From assembly GCA_022036555.1 (NCBI GenBank), contig CM039122.1, forward strand, positions 46,613,600 to 46,677,599: a DNA stretch of 64,000 bases, written 5' to 3'. This document shows positions 1 through 9,274 of this stretch, piece by piece. Within the stretch, counting starts at the first letter, position 1. Each line of letters begins with the position of its first letter. This stretch comes from Microstegium vimineum (Eukaryota; Streptophyta; Magnoliopsida; Poales; Poaceae). Made by a program: the position numbers and the translations under genes. The notes below the pieces were generated by a model, which searched no databases, was not told where the DNA came from, and saw only the letters and a list, made by a program, of their open reading frames with translations.

Positions 1-984
1 CATAGGCATTAGTGGGTCTCAATAAATATGAATGTGAGGAGGGAGAGGAAAGAGAATGGAAACATAAAACAATAAAAAAAATTATAGACAAGTAAGAGAC
101 TAATTGTTGTATGACTTGGCTCTTACTACTTGACTTATAGCCAAGCACTTGGCTCAACTATTGAACCTGCTCTAATGGATGAACAAATTACCTATTGGTA
201 GCTGGCAAACGTGTTTGGTACCATCTGAACAAACCATTGTGTATTGACCCAAATGCAGTAATCTGTCGATAGCTGAAAAGGTCTATCACTAATGAAAAGA
301 AAAATTGGTATTACTTGATAAAGTAAATAACCAAAAAAAGTTTGGACTAACAGTACATAGCATAGGCAGGACCCATGAAGATATGAGGAAAAAAGCATAA
401 TGTGATCCTCTTGCACAGTTTCAGTACGACCTTCCTTTTCCCAATCTCCCAATGCAGACTATGATATATGTCGGTAGGGAAAGCAAATGAGTTTTACTTT
501 CTTATAGAAGCAAAGGCCTCATAGTGAATGCATTTATAGGTCTCGTCATCCGCTCAGATTGAGATCGAAAAGGAGCGTATGGCATAAATAAATTGACATG
601 ATGAATGGGTATGACCTAGAAGTGGGTAGTCTAACAGCCATTAACCACATAAATAAGAAGACATACTAACCTTCTTTTCCTAATGAATCTCTGACATAAC
701 CTCTGTGATCCTGACCAATGACTTTCAGGTTGTCAAATGCTCAATCTGACATAACCCCTGAGATCCTGACCAAACTGGCTGGAATGCTTAATCCTGACCA
801 ATGACTTTTAGCTTTGCCACCAGAGTGTCTGCAATTTGGATATATATAGACGGTGAAATTATTGGAAGAAAGAATCTCTTGCATGCTTTGACGGCGAAGG
901 GACACACAACTTACAACAAAAACGAATGACCAGACGTATCAACCCACGTGAAGAAGATGGAGATCGGACATGAATCTAGATGGA
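1..984. other. Spacer, no gene recognised
   Basis: AT-rich sequence without a recognisable gene. A 28-nt segment at 690-717 recurs with few changes at 745-772, and its tail recurs once more near 793-810, so there is a small local duplication. Short open frames on the minus strand have no recognisable domain. Confidence 0.5.
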
Positions 985-992
985 GAAAGAGG

Positions 993-1262
993 CAGCGGCG
1001 GATCTAGGATTTCAATCGTGGGGTACGACCAATATAAAAATGACATAACTAGATCACTAAATAATGATAAAATAGTTACAATGGTTTTATAAAACAACGA
1101 TTTTAGAGTGTTGAGGTTGTTGTATGGACTGAGTAGGCTAGCAATTGTATTTAGCAATATATTATACATATATAAGGTATTAAAAAGTATATATACTTGG
1201 TATTTTTTCACAAATTTTGGGGGACAGTTGTACCCCATGCCACTACTCTAGATCCGCCCCTG
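993..1262. mobile_element. hAT-like MITE (270 bp)
   Basis: A short non-coding element bounded by 15-bp terminal inverted repeats, 993-1007 and 1248-1262, that differ at one base. The consensus begins CAGGGGCGGATCTAG. It is flanked by a perfect 8-bp duplication, GAAAGAGG, at 985-992 and 1263-1270. An 8-bp target duplication with a CAGGGGCGG-type end is the signature of hAT transposons. The interior is AT-rich with no transposase, so the copy would be non-autonomous. The flanking DNA is GC-rich and may have been genic. Confidence 0.85.
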
Positions 1263-1270
1263 GAAAGAGG

Positions 1271-1998
1271 GGACACAGACCTGTCGCTGTCAGGACGGTA
1301 GTGAGGTATTCGAGGATTGTGGCGAGGTTCAGCGACGTATTAGAGGATGGCGCCCAGGTCCGGCGCTGTGACCTGGGGGAGCCTATGCTTGCCGGCGGAG
1401 ATGAGGATGAGCAAGGCCTCTAATCGGCGCCTCTGCCCGCCTGGCTCAGCCGGCCCAAGCCCCCTTGCCATCACCTCACTTTCATCATGGATCCGCCGGC
1501 ACAGCCACCGGCACGGCAAGAGACCCCGAGCATCCGTGTTCGCCGCCGCCGGGCAAGAGGAGGAGGCGTCAAAGCTGTGGTGGCGGCGGCATCTGCGCAC
1601 ACCGTGGCCGGTGGAGAAGGAGGCGAAAACGGAGGCGGAACCGGCGAGGCGCCTTGTCACAGCATCTGCACGCGCTGCGGTTGGTGGAGAGGAAGCGGAG
1701 GTGGAGATGGAAGCACGGAGCCAGGATTTGTGCAGATTTTTTTTTTTTCGTTTAGATGGGGGTGGGGAGAGAAAGAGGAGAGGATTGAGCGGAGGCAGCG
1801 AGACGGTGTCTGTTCGTTTTTTTTTTTACCTTTGTGAGTGGGACGGTGTGGCCGGAATAGCCGATGCACGGGGATAGGCTTCGGGAGTGGGGTGCCGGCC
1901 GGCTCCTAAACTAATTGGCACAGAAAGGTACGCGGTAAACAGTCAAATCATCCAGAGGCCTGCGATTTATTCGCGGTTGAAAGAGACCTTACTATAAT
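1271..1998. other. GC-rich segment of unknown nature
   Basis: About 700 bp, much of it GC-rich and open in several frames on both strands, with poly-T runs near 1738-1750 and 1819-1829. No domain, splice structure or family motif was recognised. It resembles a 5' UTR or first-exon relic of a grass gene, interrupted on its left by the hAT-like MITE. Confidence 0.3.
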
Positions 1999-2007
1999 AT
2001 TAGGGAC

Positions 2008-2296
2008 ATGGAGTCTGTCATGCACTTCTTCATCGAATGCTCCATCTCCCGTGCCATTTGGGAGCATGTCGCCATTTGGAGTAACAGCGAGATCTACACC
2101 CCTCTCATTGGCATGTTAAAGTGGATGTGAAGGACTGATTCCCGCTAAAGTATGGAAAAAAAAAAACGCCATGATTTTCAATAACTCCACGAATACAGTC
2201 ATGCAAAGATGGTCAGAATCAAAGACGAAGCCTCCTTGTGGAAGAGTGCTAGAGGGAGGGTCCTCAGACCCCTTTTTGTTGCAAATAATTTAGGGA
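2008..2296 (+). pseudogene. LINE reverse-transcriptase tail remnant (zf-RVT region)
   Basis: The translation from 2008 contains a zf-RVT-like pattern, with His-Phe-Phe-Ile-Glu-Cys followed by Arg-Ala-Ile-Trp. This is characteristic of the zinc-binding region near the end of ORF2 in plant L1-type LINEs. A stop interrupts the frame near 2128, and a second frame from 2209 carries the typical Ile-Lys-Asp-Glu-Ala-x-Leu-Trp end of the same protein. The fragment is 5'-truncated, frameshifted and certainly inactive. Reverse-transcriptase motifs are absent, as expected of a short 3' piece. Confidence 0.7.
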
Positions 2297-5114
2297 GTAA
2301 TTCGCATTTGTTTTCCAAACCCTCTATACTATATGTGGCTGCGCTCCTCGCGCATGTAGCTATAATCCGTTATCCGGATCTTTCAAAAATATATATCCAA
2401 AAAATATGTTTGCTCATATAGCATAAGCACGAGATGCTTAGTTAATATCTCTCACGAGCCACACAAAATTTGGCTAGAACTCTAGAAATCACTTTCTTTT
2501 CATTAGAAGGCTAGATGTTGGGGTTTTAGGAGACCACTAATCTCTATATACCTTTTTTGGAGAGGATCTTGAGTCTCGACCAGAGTCCAGACCTCCAACA
2601 ACGCACGCCGCTGCCCCCGCCCTCTCCTTCTCTCCACCATTGGACCCCTCCGATATCTCGTCGGAGATTGGAGGGAGCGGGGATCCATCGTTTTTAATAA
2701 ATTTTCATTAGATTGAGTTCTTAGAGTTAGAGTTTTTTCATGTCAAGTTTCTTGATATTGGAGATTTATCTTCTTCTCCTACTTCTCTCCGTCGATGGCA
2801 AGGGAACAAGGTGGAATCGTCTTCTCCATGTCGTATCGATTGAAGATGATAGCGACATCTACAGTGTCATCAACTTCATCAGCATGACGACATGGAGGCT
2901 TTTATTTTCGGACAACGACATTAAGACAGAGATGGTGTCATTGTCATGGAATAATTTTCTCTGTTCTCTTCTCCATTTTGTTGTGGTTAAATCTGGTCAC
3001 AATGAAGAACTAGGGAGAATAAGTTTCATATCAGTCTTCCTCATTCTTTGGTGGCAGAAAGAAAAAGAAGGAAGACAAAAGAAAGAAGAAGTTTCTCAAC
3101 TCCGCATGCAGGGATGTTGGCCGTCGTTCTTTGGGCATATGTTTTCAGTCCTGTTGTTGTTGCCGAGTGTTTGCATGTGTGGTCATCCATAGAAAGCGTC
3201 AAATATGTTTGGTTTTGAGATTTAGAGCTTTTCATAGCGTGTCTATAATTTAGACAAAAAATAGTTTCTTGATATATTTAGTATAATTCAGAGAACTTGT
3301 AACGTGTTAATATACTCAATTATTATATAATATAATTCTTCTTTCGATGTAAAAAAAATAAGGACAAACGACTATACAACGAAAAAAAGTTTTCAGTTCA
3401 GAGGCCTATGCAACTAGCCTTTGTGCAAATTGGAAATTTTGTTTCCACAGCGCGTTCAGCCACTCTTCCATTGTAGCCCATCGTCTTTTGGGCTTCTTTT
3501 CTGGCCCAATAGCTCATCATTTTTGCCCACGTAATAAATAAGCGCCATAACCTGATAACCGTGCTCGCCACGACCGGGAACAGACCGTGTAAATTTGCCG
3601 TTTCTTTTCTTTGCTTTCATCTTTGGTTAAAAACAGTTGAAAGGAGATCAGTTTCTACTACAAGGTTAAAGGAAGAACCAAAAAAGAACATTTCTTTTAG
3701 AAAAACGTAGAACTAGCCATGCTGAGAACATATGACATATCAACGTCCACTGTTCATACAATGATTTAAAAAAACTAAAAAAAACATGAGAGTCAGTGTG
3801 AGTCACGCAGCAAAGCCATTTCGACATCCCTGAAACTGTACTACAATTCTCTCTTCGGAATAAACAAACAAATAAAGCGAATAATGTAACACGCCATCCG
3901 TGGAACTGAGGCTACCTGACGGAGACTCAACAAATTCCCCATGTGCCGTGAACAGAGCCCGGAGGCTAAACAAATGAGGCTTCCACGCTAAACCAGCCTG
4001 TTAATTAGTGTCACCGGGCAAATCATGCAGCCTAGAAAGTAGGAACACATCAACACCGCCTAGTATTTCCAAATCACGTTTTGGAGCATTAGTACGAACA
4101 GTACTAGTTTTCAGACTAATCACAAGAGTTGTTCGCGCGATGAGATCTGGCTCTCATGTGCAATTGGCGACGGAGCGACATGCTAAACGCTCACCAGCTT
4201 CGCCGCTCTGAACCCCCCCGGCTGTCGCTGTGGTATTCAATTCAGTAGTCATCGTCCTGCCTGCCAGCCTCAATCTGCCGTTGGCAGCACGGCAGTCTAA
4301 GACGTTGGACGCAGCAGTCGAAGTACCAAGGAGTACACATCTCCGTGTCCCGCTGTAGTGTTCCTGCTAACCTAATGTCACCACTAGTTCAGGCAAGGAA
4401 ACTTGGGAATTATTTTCACCTGTGATATGATAAAACCTTCTCCAATTACTTGAGGTAACAAAACCATTAACCCCTGTGAATTGTTCCTAAAACCAGGCAC
4501 GAGAGCCTGCATCTACCACACCAAACTTTTACTAGCTAAGCATATGCATGAGCTATGAGCTAGCAGCAATACATGCCTGCCTGCCTGCAATATTAGTTGC
4601 AGACTAGCAGCAGGTGGCCCGCTGCATTTTACTCCATGCACATCCACTGCACCACATACAAACAAGAGCGACAAAATGCAAATTATGCAGTGCATTCCAT
4701 GCCTTGCGATTGCAATCTACAACCAGCCAATTAAAAGCGCCCTTTTGCTGCTGCCTAAGCCTAACCAACTTCTCCAGCGGATTTGTTAACGGTTGCAATT
4801 ATACGGCACATCCGTTTCGCATTGCCCGTACGTACAGGCTGCAATGCCGTGCGTGGAGGATTAGCGATTTGTTTAATTGGTTTTTCCAGCAGGTCGTCTC
4901 ATCTAGATGTATAGCAAGCAGGTTGTGTTAGTTGGGGTGTCACCACCAGCAGCAGCAGCAGCAACCGTTCTGATGAAGTCTGCCTCTGCTGGCTGCCGCG
5001 CCATTTCCGTGCGTTTTTCTTTCTCGCGACTCGGTCAGTTTTCGTGCCTCTCACTGATGACACGACTCCGTTTTTAAAATCCTGAATGACCCGGCACGCA
5101 TGAGAGCCCACGCC
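2297..5114. other. Spacer, no gene recognised
   Basis: About 2.8 kb without a gene I can support. An open frame of 150 codons at 2740-3192 (+) begins with a hydrophobic stretch but shows no domain and no splice or codon-use signal, so I do not call it. The 4000-5100 part is mixed in composition and has only short open frames. Confidence 0.4.
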
Positions 5115-5130
5115 ACATGTGGAGCATATT

Positions 5131-5575
5131 TTTTTTCTAGAATTACACAGACACTCAAACACGCACGCACACTCACCCCTATGAGAATACACGTACGCAA
5201 ACCCTACCTCTATGAGCACCTCCGAAGAACTGAGCACCACAGACGTCTCGCTGTCGACGTCGGGGACGTCGCCTACCACTGAAAGCACAGACACTCAAAC
5301 ACGCACGCACACTCACCCCTATGAGAATACACGTACGCAAACCCTACCTCTATGAGCACCTCCGAAGAACTGAGCACCACAGACGTCTCGCTATCGACGT
5401 CGGGGACGTCGCCTACCACTGAAAGCCGTAGTGCCGGAAAATCCTGGAATAAATCTAGAAAACCACAGTCTGAAATTCGCTCTCACGAGAAATCGAACTC
5501 GGGATCTGTGGGGTGTCGCTCGAGTGACTTAGCCAACCAGACTAAACACCCTTTGGCACATGTGGTGTGCTTTTA
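5131..5575 (-). mobile_element. tRNA-derived SINE, minus strand
   Basis: Read on the minus strand, the 5' part has a Pol III A-box-like stretch (TGGCTAAGTCACTCGAG, near 5520-5536) and a B-box-like stretch (GAGTTCGATTTCTCG, near 5489-5503). The 3' end is an A-run just inside 5131. A 16-bp direct repeat, ACATGTGGAGCATATT, flanks the insert at 5115-5130 and 5576-5591, as expected of target-primed retrotransposition. The element is longer than a usual plant SINE because of a 140-bp internal tandem duplication. It encodes no protein. The family name is not assigned. Confidence 0.75.
5146..5425. repeat. 140-bp tandem duplication inside the SINE
   Basis: Two adjacent 140-bp copies, 5146-5285 and 5286-5425. 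The one difference I noticed is CTGTCGAC versus CTATCGAC. The near identity points to a recent duplication, or to a source SINE that already carried it. Confidence 0.85.
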
Positions 5576-5591
5576 ACATGTGGAGCATATT

Positions 5592-6167
5592 AAAAGCACA
5601 CGCTGCTGCATCCATTAAATTCCTTGCTGTTAGTGTCGTTCATCGTGTTTAACTAAGGCCACAGGCAAAGTTTTTAAATAAGCAGTAAAGGAAAAGAAAA
5701 ATGTCGTGGCGGCTATAAGCATACTAATAAACATGGTTTATATATGGCACACTGTGAAAATCTTTTTTCTTTTTTTGGCGTACGTCCAGTGTCCAATTCC
5801 GTACATAGTAGTGTTTAGAAAGTAGGGCACAGTGCACATCTAATTCTATATTTGCAGGTTAGACTATGTTACCGGTTTTTTTTATCAGAGAAACGCAAAT
5901 ATGTAATTAAGGTGACAGAATATCAAGCGTAAGACCAAAAGCCGTCGGTGTCCGGTGTAAAGAAACCATTTTTCATATTACAGCTAGATACTTATATGTC
6001 TGCTAATCCATTTCACAAAAACGACCTCCCACTTTCTGCACATTGCATTATTCTCTCCAAGTCAAGGAAAAAACGATCTTCTGAAACTGACGCCATTTGC
6101 ATGTAGTAGCTTTGCTTCGTCGAAACCCACCTGCATGTTACTACTCCACTGCGATCGAGATCTATTC
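5592..6167. other. Spacer, nothing recognised
   Basis: AT-rich sequence without open frames, motifs or repeats that I can assign. Confidence 0.4.
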
Positions 6168-6572
6168 GAGCAACTCCAACAGTTTGTTAATTTTAGTTTG
6201 TCAAAACATGGAATTTGTCAACTCCGAAATAGATATGCCAAAGTAAAAAATATGCAATCTCCAACATTTCCCCATAATGACTTGACAAAAATAGAAATTA
6301 TGGACGAGTGGACCCGGTCGTTATATTTTTCGCGGCATTTTCCTGTTCGGTCGTGAAAAAAAAGAAGGAAAAAAAAGGCGTCGTCTAGTGTTTTGCCGTG
6401 AAAAAAAAGAAGAAAAAAAAATTAACTCCCCCTTTTTAAGGTCGCCAAATTGTCAAGTGCAGGCTCCTATTTGTAACTTTAGCAAAAATGTCAAGCCTAA
6501 ATAAGCAGTTTTTTAGTTTTTTTGACAAAATTAGATATGTCAAATCTAAATGTGAAACTGTTGGAGCTGCTT
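6168..6572. mobile_element. Candidate MITE with GAGCAACTCCAACAG-type ends
   Basis: The left end GAGCAACTCCAACAGTTT (6168-6185) and the right end AAACTGTTGGAGCTGCTT (6555-6572) are imperfect inverted repeats that enclose about 405 bp of AT-rich non-coding DNA. GAGCA-x-CTCCAACAG ends are common on plant MITEs. I found no convincing target duplication, so superfamily and exact ends remain open. Confidence 0.55.
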
Positions 6573-6944
6573 GAGGTTCAACTTGACTTGTACTAGTACT
6601 AATCAACAAACCCGTCTCAAAGTACGTGCAAGATCACGTCACATGTCGTAGGGTAAATCACATCAATGTTCAACGAATTGGACAAGATCGATTTGATTAA
6701 CGAGCCACTACAGACCCTCTACAACCAACTCTGACATCACGAAGAGTTTTCTACGTAATCCAATTCAACAACCACTACTAATCCACTACTAGTACATTAA
6801 CAAACTTAATAAGTACGTAGATAAAAAAAATAAGAACAATTAATTATCTTTACTTTCTACTCTCTCTAAACAAAGGCACAAAGCTAACTAGTATCTACAG
6901 TCTTGGGCTAACGACAATACAGCTCAGGTCCGAGCTGGTTTGCC

Positions 6945-8090
6945 TCAGGAACAGGAATCCATCTTGCCGGCTGGTTTGCATCCAGCCGCCGAGGCCGAGA
7001 TGAGCGCGGTGGTCTTCTCCTGGAGCTCGCGAACAACCTCGGCCATGGAGGGCCGCATCCTGGGGCCCTCGCTGACGCACCGCATCGCAAGCGCCGCCAC
7101 GGTGGCCGCCTCATGGGTATCGTACTCGTCTCCGAGCCTCCGGTCCACCACGGCGTCTACGAGTTTTCCTCCTCCTTGGCCGAGCAGCGTAGGCCCCACT
7201 GCGGCGGCGAGGCGGCGGCCCGTGTCGGCGCACGTGGCCTCCCGGCCCGTGAGGAGCTCGAGCAGCAGCACGCCGAAGCTGTACACGTCGCTCTTCTTGG
7301 TGGCGACGCCGGAGCGGAGGAAGTGCGGGTCGACGTAGCCCGGGGAGCCCATCATGACGACGGGGCGGCGCGGCGCGGAGGCGTAGTCCGGCGGCGGCTG
7401 GAGCGCGGCCGAGAAGCCGACGTGCGCGAAGCCGAAGTCGCAGAGCTTGGCGTCGAGGCTGGCGTCGAGAAGCACGTTGGAGGCCTTGATGTCGCCGTGG
7501 ATCACCGCCGGGTCACGGCTCTCGTGGAGGTGCTCCAGCGCCATGGCCACCTGGAACGCGACCGCCATGCGACGCGCCCACGGGAGCGGCGGCGTCGCCT
7601 TGCCGTTGCCGCCGTGGAGACGCTCGTGGAGGTCGCCGTTCGGGGCGTACTCGAACACCAGCACGCCTTCCTCTCGTTCGTCGCAGTAGCCGAGGAGACG
7701 GACGATGTGCGGGTGGCGGAGCGAGAGGAGCAGGTCGAGCTCCTGGCGGAAGGCGCGGTGGAGCCGCTCGCTGCTGCTGCGCTGCACCTTGACGGCGCCG
7801 AGGCGGGAGGAGGAGAGGCAGGCTAGGTACACGGTGCTGAAGCCGCCTTGGCCTATGACGCGCGACGAGAAGCCCGCCGTGACGGACTCGATCTCGGCCC
7901 ACGTGAACCTCCTGGCCGCCGCGCCGCTGCCCTTGCCGAGCGACGACGACGCGGGCTCGTCCGCGACGCGGCGGGGGTCGGCTCGGCCCGCCGCCTCACC
8001 CTTGTCTCGGCGTAGGCACGACGAGAAGAGGCCGCACCTGGCGGGCAGCATTCTGTTCCCGCGCACCGGACGGACACCACACCACCGCAC
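6945..8090 (-). CDS. Receptor-like cytoplasmic kinase (At1g33260/At4g10390 type)
   Basis: An intronless 381-codon gene for a serine/threonine protein kinase without signal peptide or transmembrane segment, so probably cytoplasmic. The kinase domain covers about residues 62-357: glycine loop Gly-Gln-Gly-Gly-Phe-Ser (80-85), ATP-binding Lys101, helix-C Glu117, catalytic loop His-Gly-Asp-Ile-Lys-Ala-Ser-Asn (198-205), DFG at 218-220, Gly-Ser-Pro-Gly-Tyr (248-252) and the late conserved Arg347. Gly replaces Arg before the catalytic Asp, so it is a non-RD kinase, but all catalytic residues are present. The pattern matches the Arabidopsis At1g33260/At4g10390 subfamily from memory. Met14 (8051) is an alternative start. 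Cys19 and Cys25 near that start could be acylated, which is inference. A TATA-like box lies about 170 bp upstream, and a MULE lies beyond it. No lesion was seen, so the gene is probably functional. Confidence 0.9.
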   Translation of the reverse strand: MRWCGVRPVRGNRMLPARCGLFSSCLRRDKGEAAGRADPRRVADEPASSSLGKGSGAAARRFTWAEIESVTAGFSSRVIGQGGFSTVYLACLSSSRLGAVKVQRSSSERLHRAFRQELDLLLSLRHPHIVRLLGYCDEREEGVLVFEYAPNGDLHERLHGGNGKATPPLPWARRMAVAFQVAMALEHLHESRDPAVIHGDIKASNVLLDASLDAKLCDFGFAHVGFSAALQPPPDYASAPRRPVVMMGSPGYVDPHFLRSGVATKKSDVYSFGVLLLELLTGREATCADTGRRLAAAVGPTLLGQGGGKLVDAVVDRRLGDEYDTHEAATVAALAMRCVSEGPRMRPSMAEVVRELQEKTTALISASAAGCKPAGKMDSCS

Positions 8091-8260
8091 GCCGGGCCGG
8101 GGTGCCTGTTCTTGCAGGCGCGAGCGCGAAGCGGGAGGTAGGTCGAGCCGAGCTGTTGCTGCTGCTGTGCTGCTCGATCTGCCGGCCGCTGAGTGCGCGC
8201 GCGCCTTTTTGGCCGTGCTCGGGTGGCCAGCCAGATCACCGAACGGCTACTGGCGCACGT

Positions 8261-8270
8261 CGTTATATAC
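8261..8270 (-). promoter_or_regulatory. TATA box of the kinase gene
   Basis: The minus strand reads GTATATAACG about 170 bp upstream of the kinase start codon. A start of transcription near 8235 would leave a 5' UTR of about 145 nt. The MULE begins about 200 bp further upstream. Confidence 0.6.
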
Positions 8271-8467
8271 GACGCTCGGCGCGGGACCGGGGACTGACTG
8301 GATCGCCCGAGTGCCCGAGTGGACCTCAACTACTCGGTGGCGGGCGCGCACACAAAAGAAAGAAAGAAAAGGCGCCGGGCCGAGCTCCTCCCGTTGAGAT
8401 GTGTGATGCTTCTGCGTGCTGCCGTCACGGACGCCCACGAATTTTGTTCTGCAGGCAGGAGCGTCGC

Positions 8468-8670
8468 CCCAAATTTTTACAATCAAGCCCTTTTTTTGAG
8501 TTTTTTTTACGTTTCGACCCCTGGAGGAACAAATTGCAGAAATGGACCCAGTGGTTCGGCGCCGTGGGGTACGGCGCCGAGGTAACACAGCTCGGCGCCG
8601 AGCCCTTAGCCTGCAGCCAGCGTGGCAGTGACGTGGCTGGGGGCTCGGCGCCATAGGCGCCGAGCTAGGA
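8468..8670. repeat. Left terminal inverted repeat of the MULE
   Basis: This pairs with 16215-16419. The outer 60 bp are AT-rich. The inner part holds repeated palindromic GGCGCC cores, often as CTCGGCGCCGAG. Similarity to the right end fades near 8670. Further GGCGCC and CT-rich or CCG-rich stretches continue to about 8815 and probably belong to the leader of the transposase gene. Confidence 0.85.
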
Positions 8671-8885
8671 TATAGCCCGCGGCGGGCCGAGCTCGGCGCA
8701 CGCTCAGTCTCTCGCTCTCTGTCTCTCGTTCTCTCTCGGCGCCGAGCCGTCCGCCGCCGCCGCCGTCGCCGTCGCCGTCCGCCGCCGCCGGCGTGGCCGT
8801 CCGCCGCCATCCGTTTTTTTAGGTAATTTTTTTTAGTGTTTTTAGTTTAGTGTTTTTAGTTAGCAATTGTAGTTCGAAATTTTAG

Positions 8886-9032
8886 TTACAAATTTAGATG
8901 ATAGATAGACAAATAGGTAGTTAACTTATCATAGATAGATAGTTAGTTTGTTAAATTTGTAACTAAATAGATATATGTATATATATATATATGTATATGT
9001 ATAGTTAGGTATGTAACTAAATAGATAGACAA

Positions 9033-9063
<31 letters not shown>

Positions 9064-9215
9064 TAGTATGCTAAATAAATGGATAGACAAATAAATAGAT
9101 AGATAGATAGTTATTTTGCTACATAGATAGATTGATAAGTTCATAGATAGATAGTTAGTTTGCTAAATTTATAGCTAAATAGGTATATGTATATATATAT
9201 ATGTATGTATAGTTA
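8886..9215. repeat. ATAG/TATA-rich microsatellite tract
   Basis: A simple-sequence tract of ATAG, TATA and TATG units upstream of the transposase start. A longer unit around ATAGATAGTTAGTTTG occurs near 8932 and again near 9147, so part of the tract has been duplicated. Confidence 0.75.
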
Positions 9216-9274
9216 GGCCATTGATAATTTAGTTTACCCATAATAAGAACTTTCGTGTTGTGCATATCAACTAG

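Noticed and set aside
1347..1877. 176-codon plus-strand ORF
   Set aside because: Overlaps equally long frames on both strands, no motif. Kept only as an unexplained GC-rich block.
2740..3192. 150-codon ORF with a hydrophobic start
   Set aside because: Might suggest a secreted protein, but there is no domain, the composition is odd and no gene structure surrounds it.
7113..7826. 237-codon open frame on the plus strand
   Set aside because: Antisense shadow of the GC-rich kinase gene, which has a full domain pattern on the other strand.
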